Shown piece by piece: positions 10,827 through 21,479 of a stretch of 64,000 bases of DNA. The translations under genes were made by a program, and so were the position numbers. The number at the start of each line of letters is the position of its first letter. Positions within the stretch are counted from its first letter, which is position 1. The notes below the pieces were generated by a model. That model worked only from the letters and a program-made list of their open reading frames with translations, was not told the DNA's origin and made no database searches. Source of the stretch: Otatea glauca (Eukaryota > Streptophyta > Magnoliopsida > Poales > Poaceae); assembly GCA_036346275.1 (NCBI GenBank), contig JAYEVK010000259.1, positions 62,001-126,000 of the forward strand, in the 5' to 3' direction.

Positions 10827-11520
10827 TGTACGCACGCCACGCTGTGAACGTTGTGATCTTGTGTTTGCCTCACTTAGCTTGAAACAGTCGATAAGAATGT
10901 GTTTGATTGGTGGGATGAGGTTAATACGATGGAATGATTTTGTACGTTCTACAGTTTTAGATAAATGAAATAGTTCAGTATTTATGGAAAATATTTCTCA
11001 AATTTGTAAGCCATCATTTAGGATAAGTTGATTCTATTCAAACAATCAAATATATAAATAATTTTTTTAAAACCATCTAATTCATGTATCACATGGTAAA
11101 GTAACTAAACGCACCGTAAGTAAGTGCCGCAGTGGAGCGGGGCGCAAGTTGTCTCACTTAGACTTAATTGATCACGTGAGGTGAGCCGGCGAAGGGGACG
11201 TGGGCAATCTGGAATTCGCTTCGACTTGAATTGGTCCACAACTACGGCACGCACGATAAGAATGCAGCAGTGACTGGTCAATTGACGGATGCTTCGTGGA
11301 ATCGTGGGCAGATTGTTGCGCTTCCTGCCGCTTTGACGCAAGCAATAATTTGCACCTAGAAAGTCTCGGGCTTCTTTTGTTTCGCCGTCGTCAATTAAGA
11401 AAGTAAAAAAAATGGAAACTTGCCCGCTACTCTGCTGCGCTGCAAGCCTGAACCTGAAACACCGGTATTAATCTTGAGCCCCCCACCCCCGCCGAACTAA
11501 CAGCTAAACAAAACTAAACT
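10827..11520. promoter_or_regulatory. 694-bp shared spacer between divergent UGT genes
   Basis: The two UGT start codons (10826 minus, 11521 plus) face away from each other across this spacer, so both promoters must lie here. I see no canonical TATA box that clearly decides either start. A candidate MITE occupies 10895-11116, about one third of it. A CCCCCCACCCCCGCC run lies about 30 bases before the plus-strand ATG, in its leader. Confidence 0.5.
10895..11116. mobile_element. Candidate Tourist-type MITE, 222 bp, TAA flanks
   Basis: TAA lies just outside both proposed ends (10892-10894 and 11117-11119), as expected for PIF/Harbinger-derived MITEs. The ends GAATGTGTTTGATTGG and, on the other strand, CGGTGCGTTTAGTTAC agree at about 9 of the first 15 positions. 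Length and AT-rich interior fit. The match is imperfect, so this is tentative. Confidence 0.4.
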
Positions 11521-13007
11521 ATGGAGAGCGTGAGCACCTCCTCCTCCCGCCATGAAAACGGCGGGGCCCACGTCCTCCTGCTGCCATTGCCGGCGCAGGG
11601 CCACACGAACCCGATGGTCCAGTTCGGCCACCGCCTCGCGTATCACGGTCTCCGCCCGACACTCGTTACAACCCGCTACGTGCTCTCTACTGGCCCGCCC
11701 CCCGGCTACCCCTTCCGCGTGGCAGCCATCTCCGACGGCTTCGACGCCGGCGGCATGGCCTCGTGCCCAGACCCAGTGGAGTACTGCCGCCGGCTGGAGG
11801 CCGTGGGGTCCGAGACGCTGGCGCAGGTCATCAACGCGGAGGCCCGTGCAGGCAGACCCGCCCGCGTGCTGGTGTATGACCCGCACGTACCGTGGGCGCG
11901 GCGGGTGGCGCGGGCGGCGGGCGTGGCAACCGCTGCGTTCATGTCGCAGCCGTGCGCGGTGGACTTGATCTACGGGGAGGTGTGGGCGGGGCGCGTGCCG
12001 CTGCCGATGACTGATGGGAGAGCGCTGCTGCGCCGAGGGGTGCTCAGCGTGGAGCTGGCACCGGAGGACCTGCCGCCGTTCGTGGTGAAGCCGGAGTTGT
12101 ACCCCAAGTACCTCGACGTCTCGACCCGGCAGTTCGAAGGCCTTGAGGATGCCGACGACGTGTTTGTCAACTCCTTCCGCGATCTCGAGCCACAGGAGGC
12201 AGAACACATGGAGTCGACATGGCGTGCGAAGACGATTGGTCCGACGTTGCCGTCCTTCTACCTCGGCGACGACCGCCTGCCATCGAGCAAGACCTACGGC
12301 GTCAACTTCTTCAGCAGCACTGCACCGTGCATGGAATGGCTGGATAAGCAGCCCCCTTGCTCAGTTGTCCTTGCATCCTATGGGACCGTCTACAACCTGG
12401 ACGCCGCCGAGCTAGACGAGCTAGGAAATGGACTGCGCAATTCCGGTAAGCCCTTCCTCTGGGTCGTCAGGCCTAGCGAGGCACAAAAATTATCTCAAGA
12501 ACTCCGTGATAAATGCAAGGCGAAGGGCTTAATTGTGCCTTGGTGTCCCCAGCTTGAGGTCTTGGTGCATAAAGCCACTGGTATGAAATGATAAAATTTT
12601 AAATATGGAGCTAATAATGTCGTGAGACTGAGAGATTAAGAAATAATCTTGGACTCCTCCGACATGCAGGTTGTTTCTTGACGCACTGCGGATGGAACTC
12701 GACAACGGAAGCCATTGTTGCTGGTGTGCCAATGGTAGCAATGCCGCAGTCGGCGGACCAGCCAACCACAGCAAAATACGTTGAGAGCGCATGGGGGATC
12801 GGTGTGCGGATGCCCCCCAATGAGAAAGGCTTGCTGACGAGGGAGGAGGTGGAGAGGTGCATCAGGGAAGTCATGGATGGGGAGAGGAAGGATGAGTACA
12901 GCAGGAATGCTACAAAGTGGATGCACAGGGCCAAGGAGGCAATGCTGGAAGGAGGGAGCTCGGACAAGAACATTGCTGAATTCGCATCCAAGTATTTATC
13001 GAGTTGA
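11521..13007 (+). CDS. UDP-glycosyltransferase, group L / UGT74-like, two exons (465 aa)
   Basis: Exon 1 is 11521-12580 and exon 2 is 12670-13007. The 89-bp intron has GT-AG borders and interrupts the Gly codon before CFLTHCGWNST, exactly as the second intron of the minus-strand gene does. The joined frame is 465 aa with no internal stop. LPAQGHTNPMVQFGHRLA holds the catalytic His. The segment VYDPHVPWARRVARAAG matches the paralogue. The PSPG box starts WCPQLEVLVHKATG and ends MPQSADQ, with Gln last (UDP-glucose type). Ser stands where Trp is common three residues before the final Gln. The first intron of the paralogue is absent: the EPQ and EAEHMES codons are contiguous. It is probably a cytosolic glucosyltransferase of small molecules and an inverted duplicate of its neighbour. 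Acceptor is not deducible. Confidence 0.93.
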
Positions 13008-13499
13008 ATTAAAGTCTAGTGCAGGCTTAATTAGCTGGTGACCATAACTGGTGATGAACACTGCTTCGTCTACGACGCAAATGTTGAGAGGAATAATTTT
13101 GCCTTCGACGATGACCAAATACTGTGGTATTGTGGCGTCACTGAGAACAAAGCTTAAGTTTTCTTGTATCAGCAGATTGTAAGAAAATCGAGCTTACGTT
13201 CATTTTAGTTTAATAGAATCATTCGAGAATTTCAAGCGCTATTGACATCCAGAGTTCAACCGTATTTTTGAGATGTACTGTCGTGCTCAACTAGGAGGAA
13301 GAGTTGGGAACCACTATCTTATGGCCGGTCAAATGGACTAGAAGTCACGGTCGTCGCTCCCCACTCCGGCGCCCTCCCTCTGCCATGTGGCAGCTCGCCA
13401 CCGCATTCCCTTTCCGCACAGAGTGCATCGCACTGGCAGTCTGGCACCCCCTTCGTTCCCGTTGCCCCCTTCCCATTTCTTGCAAAAAAAAATCGAGGA
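13008..13499. other. UGT 3-prime flank and GC-rich spacer
   Basis: The first 200-300 bases are presumably the 3-prime UTR of the plus-strand UGT. From 13340 to 13480 the sequence becomes C-rich, with short frames on both strands that show no recognisable protein. No gene is called. Confidence 0.4.
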
Positions 13500-13830
13500 A
13501 CTTTCATATCGGGAAATTTTAATTTGGGAAACTTTCATCTCAGAAAATTGAATTCAAGAAAATTTTATCCTGGGAAATTTCAAATAACAGAATTTCAACA
13601 TTGAAAATTTCATCTCTAGAAACATTCATCTCGGGAAAATTCAATTCAAGAATCATCTTGGGAAATTTCAATTTGAGAAGTTCCAACTTGGGAAAATTTC
13701 AAATCGAAAAAATTTCAAACAAAAAGAATTCTAACCAAGAACTCAACTCGAATAATTCAACTATGGAAGTTTTAACTCAAGGGATTCTCAACTTGATTGG
13801 GGAATTTCAACTTGAATACAAGGGATCCTC
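13500..13830. repeat. Degenerate short tandem repeat, unit close to TTTCAATTTGGGAAA
   Basis: Variants of TTCAT/AT-CTCGGGAAA-TTT recur about every 15-25 bases on this strand through the block, for example near 13508, 13526, 13570, 13622, 13655 and 13685. The spacing is irregular. No coding meaning is likely. Origin unknown. Confidence 0.6.
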
Positions 13831-13915
13831 GCTAGTGGTCGACACTCGTTCCTCATCCGTCGTATCATCCACGGTGACGGACCGGTAATGGCGATGTCTA
13901 CTATTTCACACGCCC

Positions 13916-13991
13916 AATAGGACAAGATCTAGACCGGCATAGCATGACGGCTAAATAGGACAAAATCTAGACCGGCATAGCATATGGCTAT
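13916..13991. repeat. 38-bp tandem duplication
   Basis: AATAGGACAAGATCTAGACC and its continuation to GGCATAGCAT start at 13916 and recur at 13954 with one mismatch in the first 20 bases. There are two copies. Confidence 0.8.
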
Positions 13992-14421
13992 ATGGCATTA
14001 TCAACTAAATGCATCAAATCTTCTAATCGATCAAAAGACTCCAATCCATCAAAAGAATCCGAATTGTACCACACAAAGAGTTCGCAAATATCACAGGAAG
14101 CAATGAGTTCTAATCACTTTGACCTGAATATCCTGTAACGTGAATAATTGACCTGATATCATTTTCTTTGTTTCGATATCCCAGTTTCAACTTTGTTAAC
14201 CAGTCCACAGCAACCATAGGCGGATCTATGGGTGCCGGGTATGCACTGGCACCTCCAAAAAAATTTAAAAATATCAGGAGATCACCACTTGAATGGAACA
14301 AATTTATTGATTGAATTGGTTCTAATTTTGATGATTTAGAATTTATTACTTTTAGCAAATTTTGAATATATGTATTGCATTTATAATGTTACAAAACCAT
14401 TGTACAAGACTATAGAGTTGT
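13992..14421. other. Intergenic stretch up to the E1 insertion
   Basis: No gene seen. GGCGGATCTATGGGTGCCGG near 14219 resembles a phrase common in decayed plant transposons, but I cannot assign a family. The target duplication of E1 (ACATG, 14422-14426) ends this stretch. Confidence 0.4.
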
Positions 14422-14426
14422 ACATG

Positions 14427-17400
14427 TGTAACATCCCGAAAAATGCAATAATATAAAAATTCATATTTTGAATTTGCATATCTTTGTTTCTGATTTTTCT
14501 TGACATGATTGGAATTTATTTGGATTTCTTTGGATTTTTGTATTGAATGGAAAATCAAACAAAAAGAATTAAGGATTGGATAATAGTAACAAGATAAAAT
14601 GGTAAAAGTAAAAATTTGGAAAAATTACCATAGAAACCTAACCATGCTGGTAAGTCAGTAAAATCAACATGTAAAAAATTTTATGCACAGAAAAGTGGGT
14701 AAATAAATGAATGACACCTCTTTTTGACTAAAAACACTGCAAGCCAGAATTAATGAAAAATATTCGAAGTTTATCCTGAGCTGGAAAAATTATCACAACA
14801 CTCTCATGGTATATTTTATCTCCGGTAAAAATATCAGGATTTGATCATGTCGGAAAAGCCCTCTAATAATTCAAAAACAGAAACAATTAAAAACTAGAAA
14901 TCCTAATGTCCGAATTTCTATAAAATATTCACTTGAGGTTTTGACTTGAAATTTTTATTGAGATATCCTTAAGACAGAATGAATCCCTATAAAAAGTTTG
15001 GAAAATAATTAATATGATTTACATCCCAAAATAAATAGAATACCGAAATTCAAGTCCTGTACAAGTCCACAGTGTCAGAATTTCTAAAATTCAACCGTGC
15101 GTTATTTTAACCTAAAATTTTTACTGGAGATTAGAAACTACCAGATAATGTCGGTCAAAAAGTTTAGCAATTATTCAACTTGATCTGTTGTCCGTTTTAA
15201 TGCTCACATGGAGCTTGTCTCGGTCAGACTTATCCTCTGACTCACCTTCACTCACTGACATGTGGGGCCAACCTCTTTTCCGTAACGGTTGCTGGCGGCA
15301 ACGGAAAAGCGTCGCTCTCACTGCCCTGTGGCCCCGGGACCCACCCGTCAGCCCTGGCTTCACTGCCCCTCCTCCTTTTCCCCTCTCGCCCGAGACGAAC
15401 TCGAAGACTCCCGAGCCTCGCGCCTGCCTCGCCGATCCGATTACCGCACCGCACTACGCCGCCCGAGCTAGCAATCGCAGCCACGCCTTGCCGTCCTCTC
15501 TGTCTCCCGCTCCATGCCCCGCCTTGTCCGGACGCTGAGCTCGTGCCACCTTGTCCAAACCGAGCCGCGGATCATCTCGAGTTCAAACCACGTGGACGAT
15601 CCTTTCTCCGCTTATAAATACCATATGAGTGTCGCATTGAACCTCCTTCCTCTTCATTTACTCCGTAATCAGAAATCAAGTGAAACTCGGATTTTCGCCA
15701 TTTTCGCCAGAACCCGGTTGGGAAGAATCGCGATTTCGCCAAAATAGTGAGCCTCTGTCAAATTAATCGTTTACGAGCTTACTAGAGCCGCATGAACTCA
15801 TCCCATTCACCCTTTTCTTTCTTCTTGCCCTCAGACTCCGCCGCACCATGTGCCCTTCTTCTCCAACTCGCCAAGACGGTGGTAGAGCTCTCGGCTAAGC
15901 TCGGCCCGCCGACCGCAAAAACGGACCCGGTGACCCATCGAGCCTCCCAGTGCTACCGATTCAACCGAGCTAGCTCCCATTTCTTCTCCGCGAGCCGCCT
16001 CCTCTTCGCGCAGTCGCCGTCGGCTGACTTGCTCGGCCGTCCCCCGCGGTGATCGATACCCCGAAAGTGCGCCAAGATCCTCGAGCTCGCCGTGCCACCC
16101 ATTCGTACGAGACTCACCGAGAGCCGTCGCCGTTGACCCTAGCCACCTCCTCTCGCTTCTGTCGCTGACCAGCAGGCCGCCTTGTCGGCCGGTCAAGCAT
16201 TTTCATCTGAGAGGTGAAATCGCCTTCGATTCAAAGCGTATTTCCATTCTTTTCAATTATTTTCAATACGAATTAATTCAAAGCGTTTATAACTTTTGCA
16301 TTATGACTCAATTGAGTGAAATAAAATTTTAAATTCATCTAAAATCTAGTTATTTCAGAATATAAAATAATATTTTGAAAATGTTCACTGGATAAATTTG
16401 AAATTCAAATTTAAAGAAGAGGCTTAAATAAGTGCTACATATTAAAAGTTGTAAACAAACTTAAAAATGAATGGAACCGATTTTATTGAAATAGTCATGT
16501 TTCCAGGAGTTCAAATATATAAAATATTTAAATTTCATTATTGTTTGAAATACTTTTTATTAAAGATAGTATTCAATGCATTGGAAATTCAAAATACATA
16601 ATTTGAGTAAAAGAAATATGGAATAAGTAAAATTGATTTCTAAATAATATTATGGCAGTAGGATACCTTAGTTTGCCAAAATATTTAATAAATGAACTTG
16701 ATTTGAATTAACTTGAAAAGAATGATATAGCTTAAATATAAAATGTGTATATGTATATGGATAGAAAGTTGAACATGTTAGAATATGGGTCAAATGAATT
16801 CAAATGATCGCCAAACCAGTTTTATTATACCTCTGGCAGTATAAGGTTTCCAGATATAAAATAATATTTAAAGTTTACTACATAAAACAGTAAATGATTA
16901 ATAGTCAAAATATAAATACTTGCATAATTGGAATAGTTTTAACTTTCGTAAATAAACTCTGAATTTGATGAAACCAAATCCCATGACCTCGAAAAATAGT
17001 ACCCTTTCTGTTTATACAAGAATATCTTATGTTTGTGCTAGGTTGAAATAAAATAATGTTAGACCCTAATGATCGTTTATAGGAAAAACATCGCGGATAA
17101 AAGCCAATTGTCGCGAAACCAACTTTAAATCACTTCTAGTATCATACCCTGTTAATACCTGAAAAATGAGTAGATTATCCTAGGCGGTGTAGTCGCAAAC
17201 TTGTATCAAAAACTGAACTCTTATCGAGTAAAAATTGAACTATCAAGCTTTTTCGTCAATCCGTAGAACCTCTCGTCTAAATGCAAAAACTATGGAAATT
17301 GGTTTAGAAATGATATTTAGGATAGGGTCTACCATATTCTAGAAAAATATTTTATTTACAACTTACGCTTCAATTAAATCTTACTAGCTGAATACCCCAA

Positions 17401-19735
17401 AAAAGTATGTTTGTCATAACCCTTAATGTCACATAAGCGTTTCGCTTTTGAAAGAATATCTCGTCTAAAAGCTAAAATATATGAAATCAGCCTAGATTTG
17501 TTCACCAAAGTATATGCTATCCAATTCCGAAGAAATAATCTTATTTCGTCATGTTTTGGCATATAAACTTTAATAGTCAAATAACCCTTAGTTTTATGCT
17601 TTATGAACTTCATAATAAGGTAAGTGAACCTTGTAATAAGGAATGTTGTAGTTAATATATTTGTATCACCAGAACCTTCTTAAAAACTATAAATAAATCT
17701 ATTTAGCTAACTTATCAATCATAACTTATTTAAAACCTTTCTTATGCAAATCACTTAAGGAATTAAGTATGTTTTGCATAACCCCCTTTGATTAGTGTTT
17801 CAATTCTTTTAATCCAAGTAATTTTAGCATCTATAATTCAAAATCATAAATACTAAAATTCATAATTTTAGCCTCTTGAATTCGTAATTCAAGATTAGAT
17901 AATCTATAAAAGAACCATGTTTTGTTTGTCATAAAGCCATCAAGTTTCAGAATAATGTAATTACTTAAATAATCCAAACCCTAAGTGTTCCTGTTTTCTA
18001 CAATGAATCTTTATTTGATTTTCTGTCTGTCTTCTTTTCACCCTTATTGAAGTTTATTATTTGCTTTATTTTTCCGATCGATCGACGTGTAGGATTCGAC
18101 GTCCCTTCCTCCATCGTTGCCTCCGTCGATCGATCGCGTCGCTGTCGTAAACGATATATAAGCAAGGCAAGCACCCCTTTGACCATTTTGATCCCAGAAT
18201 TTAATTTGCATTGTTTATTAAAATGTTTCATGCATACGTTTACTTTCTGTAAATTGCTATTTTGTGGTACTGGTAGTTATGCCTGTTGTCTCATGAAACT
18301 TCCTTGATAAGTATGAATATGTGAACCTTGATAACCATAGATTAAGTTTAGACAATTACTAAATGTCGCCATGGGTATATGCGATTACTTTAACCCATGC
18401 TTAGCCATGCTTTTAGATCAAATGATGATGATGATGATGATCAGATCAAAATGTGTTCCTTGAGAAATGGAAAATGTCAGAATTGTAGCTGTTGGTTATG
18501 GGTATTTTGATTAAAAACCCAAAATAAAACTATGGTTTTGATGCGGGCGATTATTGGCAATAGCCGGAGGTGCAGAGGGATTTGCACGTAGTGTAGGGTG
18601 GAGTATCGCCCGTGTCAATTTAAGGACCGAACTCAGTGTTGTATGATCCGAGATAATTTGTGCAAACCACAAGTGTTGTTATGGGGCTTACTTAAACCAA
18701 TTAAGTTATCTAGTTTAACTTTGCACATTGGTAGGTCAAGTAGTACGGGCTTTCCTTTCGGGTTTGCTCTTACGGGTGCCCACACCGAGGTGTTGGGAAC
18801 AACACTTACCAATATAACGGTGTGCGCCACGTCTATGGGGAGTTCCAACATTCCTATGCTCGAGTTCTCCCAGCTATAGCGTGGGTTTTATCGTCCGGTC
18901 TTTGGTGCAAAGTTAGATTAGATAATGTAAAGGTTTTCGTCATGAACATTCCGCCACACGCTTAAAGTGCGTGAAACTTGCGGCAAAAAGAAAAGGTTAT
19001 GATTTGTGGGTAAAGTTGTGCGCCTCGCAGAGTAAAAATCTAATCGACTAGCCGCCCCTCGGTCATGGGAAACTTGGTGAACTTGCACTAGTTAAATGTT
19101 TAATTTTCTAAAATGGGTTGTGGTTTGGAACTTGTTTAGCAGACTTTTGTTTTCATGTCAAAGGATCGACATTGATGGATTCCATTTCGGATTATTCGAT
19201 ATTCACGATGGGTTGTGAATATATTACTTATGCTTTACTTATTTCATATCACCAATTATGCTTTTATAAATTCCGTTTGCAAATAACTTGTTTTACAATG
19301 TCAATTTCGCTTATGCAAATTAATCGTAGTAGCCTCCTTTGAAATGGCTCGCATATATTATAGGCTTTGCTCAAGTCTTGGAGTACTGAATGTACTCACC
19401 CTTGCTTATATGTGGTTTTTAGGTGGTTAAGTTGTCAAAGCTTCGAGGTTTCTTCCATCGCAGGTTGCGGGTTTTCCTTCGTCGAATCTTTCTAGGGATT
19501 ATGCCTTGTCGGTTGCCTACGGGTTTTGGATGGGCACACTACAAGACCTTGCTTCTTTTGCTGCTTTATCTCTGATTTGTAAGAGTTTCTTTATGTAGTA
19601 GCTTCCGCTTAATTAATATTTGTTGTATGGTTGTGATTCCAATTAGTGTATGTGCGTACTAGCTACTGATCATGGGACTAGTAATGAAATGCACATTAGA
19701 TTTCCATTTTGCAAGTTTGTAAAAATGGGGTCGTT
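14427..19735 (+). repeat. 5-prime LTR of E1, about 5.3 kb
   Basis: Starts TGTAACATCCCG and ends ...GGGGTCGTT. The terminal ACA present in the 3-prime copy is missing or replaced by C. A TATA box (TATAAATA, 15613-15620) lies about 1.19 kb in, before a GC-rich leader (to about 16200). AT-rich sequence follows, then a conserved tail with a GATGATGATGATGATGAT run (about 18424) and GTACTCACCCTTGC (about 19393). Short frames in the GC-rich part are not genes. Confidence 0.93.
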
Positions 19736-19740
19736 CTGAT

Positions 19741-19752
19741 TGGTATCGAGCT
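19741..19752 (+). other. E1 primer-binding site (initiator tRNA-Met type)
   Basis: TGGTATCGAGCT differs from the usual plant TGGTATCAGAGC by loss of one A in the CAG triplet. It lies a few bases after the 5-prime LTR. Confidence 0.8.
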
Positions 19753-20271
19753 ATCCGATCAGAGGATAACCCTAGATAGAATGGTCGCTTAGAATAATCA
19801 AATTCAAAATCTTATGTTCAAAAGTTACCATACTTGCAAAATGTAGATTTTGCTAATCTTCTCTTTATCTTAAGATTCTCCTCTTACCACTACTTTCATT
19901 TTGTTTTATAAACAAATTCTTCTTTCCTTAAATTAATCCTCGACAATTGGAAGCTCCGGTGTCTACATCAACAATCTTAAGGAAGAGAAGTGTCGCTCCA
20001 TGAAGACTGGTGTTGATAGGTCGAATAGGAATATAATAGGCTAAGATATTTTAGAACCCTTGTAAGATGACTATTTTGTGAGTTTTGTTGAAATCTTTTC
20101 TCTTGTATTGCTTACGGTTACTCTCGCAAAGACTAAACCATTTGGTTGAAACTTACGATGTGCCAACCCTTATGTAATAAGAAAATTTAATTAAAAGATT
20201 TTAAGGAACTAAAAGTTGCCTAGTAACCTAACTGAATATCGCCTAAATATTAATCTCTTCTTGACGCAGTA

Positions 20272-21395
20272 ATGCCTAAAACAAGATCCTTAAGGAAATT
20301 ATTGAAGTGTGAGACCGCTCAAAATTTCCGACCCACAAGAGCCAACATTCCAACTCCAGTCCAGTCTAGTCCGCGATATCCAATCGCTAGATCATCTCGA
20401 CGCAATGTTCGTCGTGAATCACCTCCACTTCCCAAGACCCAAGTGAAGTTATTCTCGAAGAACAATCTCCTCGAACCTCAAGCTATGGCTCAAGTCTTGG
20501 CAATGCTTGAACAAGAGCATCAAGTTGATACAGTTCTACTCCAACAAGTGATGCAAAATACTTCCCACCTTAGCGGTTAGGGATGGAAATGGTGGTACGC
20601 GCATTACTCCAAGTTGGGAGAGTTTCAAGACCCGACTTCGACCTTCTCCTCATCGTGGAACCTCTTGATGTCGATGATTGGCTCCATTCCATTGAGAGCA
20701 AGCTAGTCATTGCAATGTAGTGACTATGAAAAGGTTCTCTATGCTTCTCATCAACTGCATGGAACTGCAGCAGTCTAGTGGGAAAACCATCAGGCGATGC
20801 TCCCTGAAGGTCAATTCATATCTTGGGTAGCATTTAAAGAAGCATTTCAGAGGACTCACATTCCTACAAGCATCATTGAGATCAAGAAGCGAGAATTTAT
20901 GGAGTTGAAGCAAGAAAACTTATCAAGAATGGAATATCTACATCGCTCAATCATCTATCTCGCTATGCTGTTTCTGAAGTGTCAGATGAGGCTCGAAGAA
21001 TTGAGCATTTCAGAGAACATCTGAATGAAGAAATCAAGTGGATGCTAGTCGCCCATGATATTTATGATTTCCAAACCTTAGTTGATAAGGCTATTCGAGT
21101 GGAGTTTGGCATGAGAACAGTGATGGAAAGCCGAAAGCGCAAATGGATAGCTCGTCAATCAGTAAATGATCATTCTCCAAAGCAGCGTTTATTGCAGTCA
21201 TTCAATGTTCAGCCACATGTTTCTCAAGTCCAAAGAATGCCAAGGGCGAACTCTTCACCTCGCACCATTACGTTCATTCAATCATGCAAGCAAGATTATC
21301 TTCTAGCACTCGGTGCGTGGAGGTTTGTGCTTGTCCTAAGAAGAATTCGAACAGCTTTGTCCGCACTCAAAGAACCCTCAAGTAGAGATCGATAA
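20272..21395 (+). pseudogene. E1 gag, frameshifted
   Basis: The first frame (20272-20580, 102 aa) begins MPKTRSLRKLLKCETAQNFR and ends in a stop. Capsid-like sequence resumes in other frames: EGQFISWVAFKEAFQRTHIP near 20810, REFMELKQENLSRMEYL near 20890, then EARRIEHFREHLNEEIKWML and YDFQTLVDKAIRVEF near 20985-21105. These are typical of plant Ty3 Gag. The zinc-knuckle region near 21300-21390 is unrecognisable apart from a CACPKKNSN remnant. Gag forms the particle that packages element RNA. At least three frame changes make this copy dead as sequenced. Confidence 0.85.
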
Positions 21396-21479
21396 TTGGA
21401 AATTTGAAAATCTCTAAGTCACCTCTACTTCAAAACAAGTTACTATTCCCGGTCGTCTCGCACCATGTGACAGAAGAAG

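Noticed and set aside
10114..10847. Plus-strand frames opposite UGT exon 1 and minus-strand frames opposite 11521-12580
   Set aside because: They are antisense shadows of GC-rich UGT exons with no domain of their own.
13500..13830. CRISPR-like or satellite array
   Set aside because: Repeats are short, irregularly spaced and diverged, in plant DNA; no regular spacer structure.
15188..16200. Several 60-140 codon frames on both strands in the GC-rich E1 leader (also 25542-26580, 37580-38400 and 46300-47210)
   Set aside because: They overlap each other in many frames, have Arg/Ser/Pro-rich composition from GC bias, are not kept in frame between paired LTRs, and match no family I know. They are LTR leader sequence.
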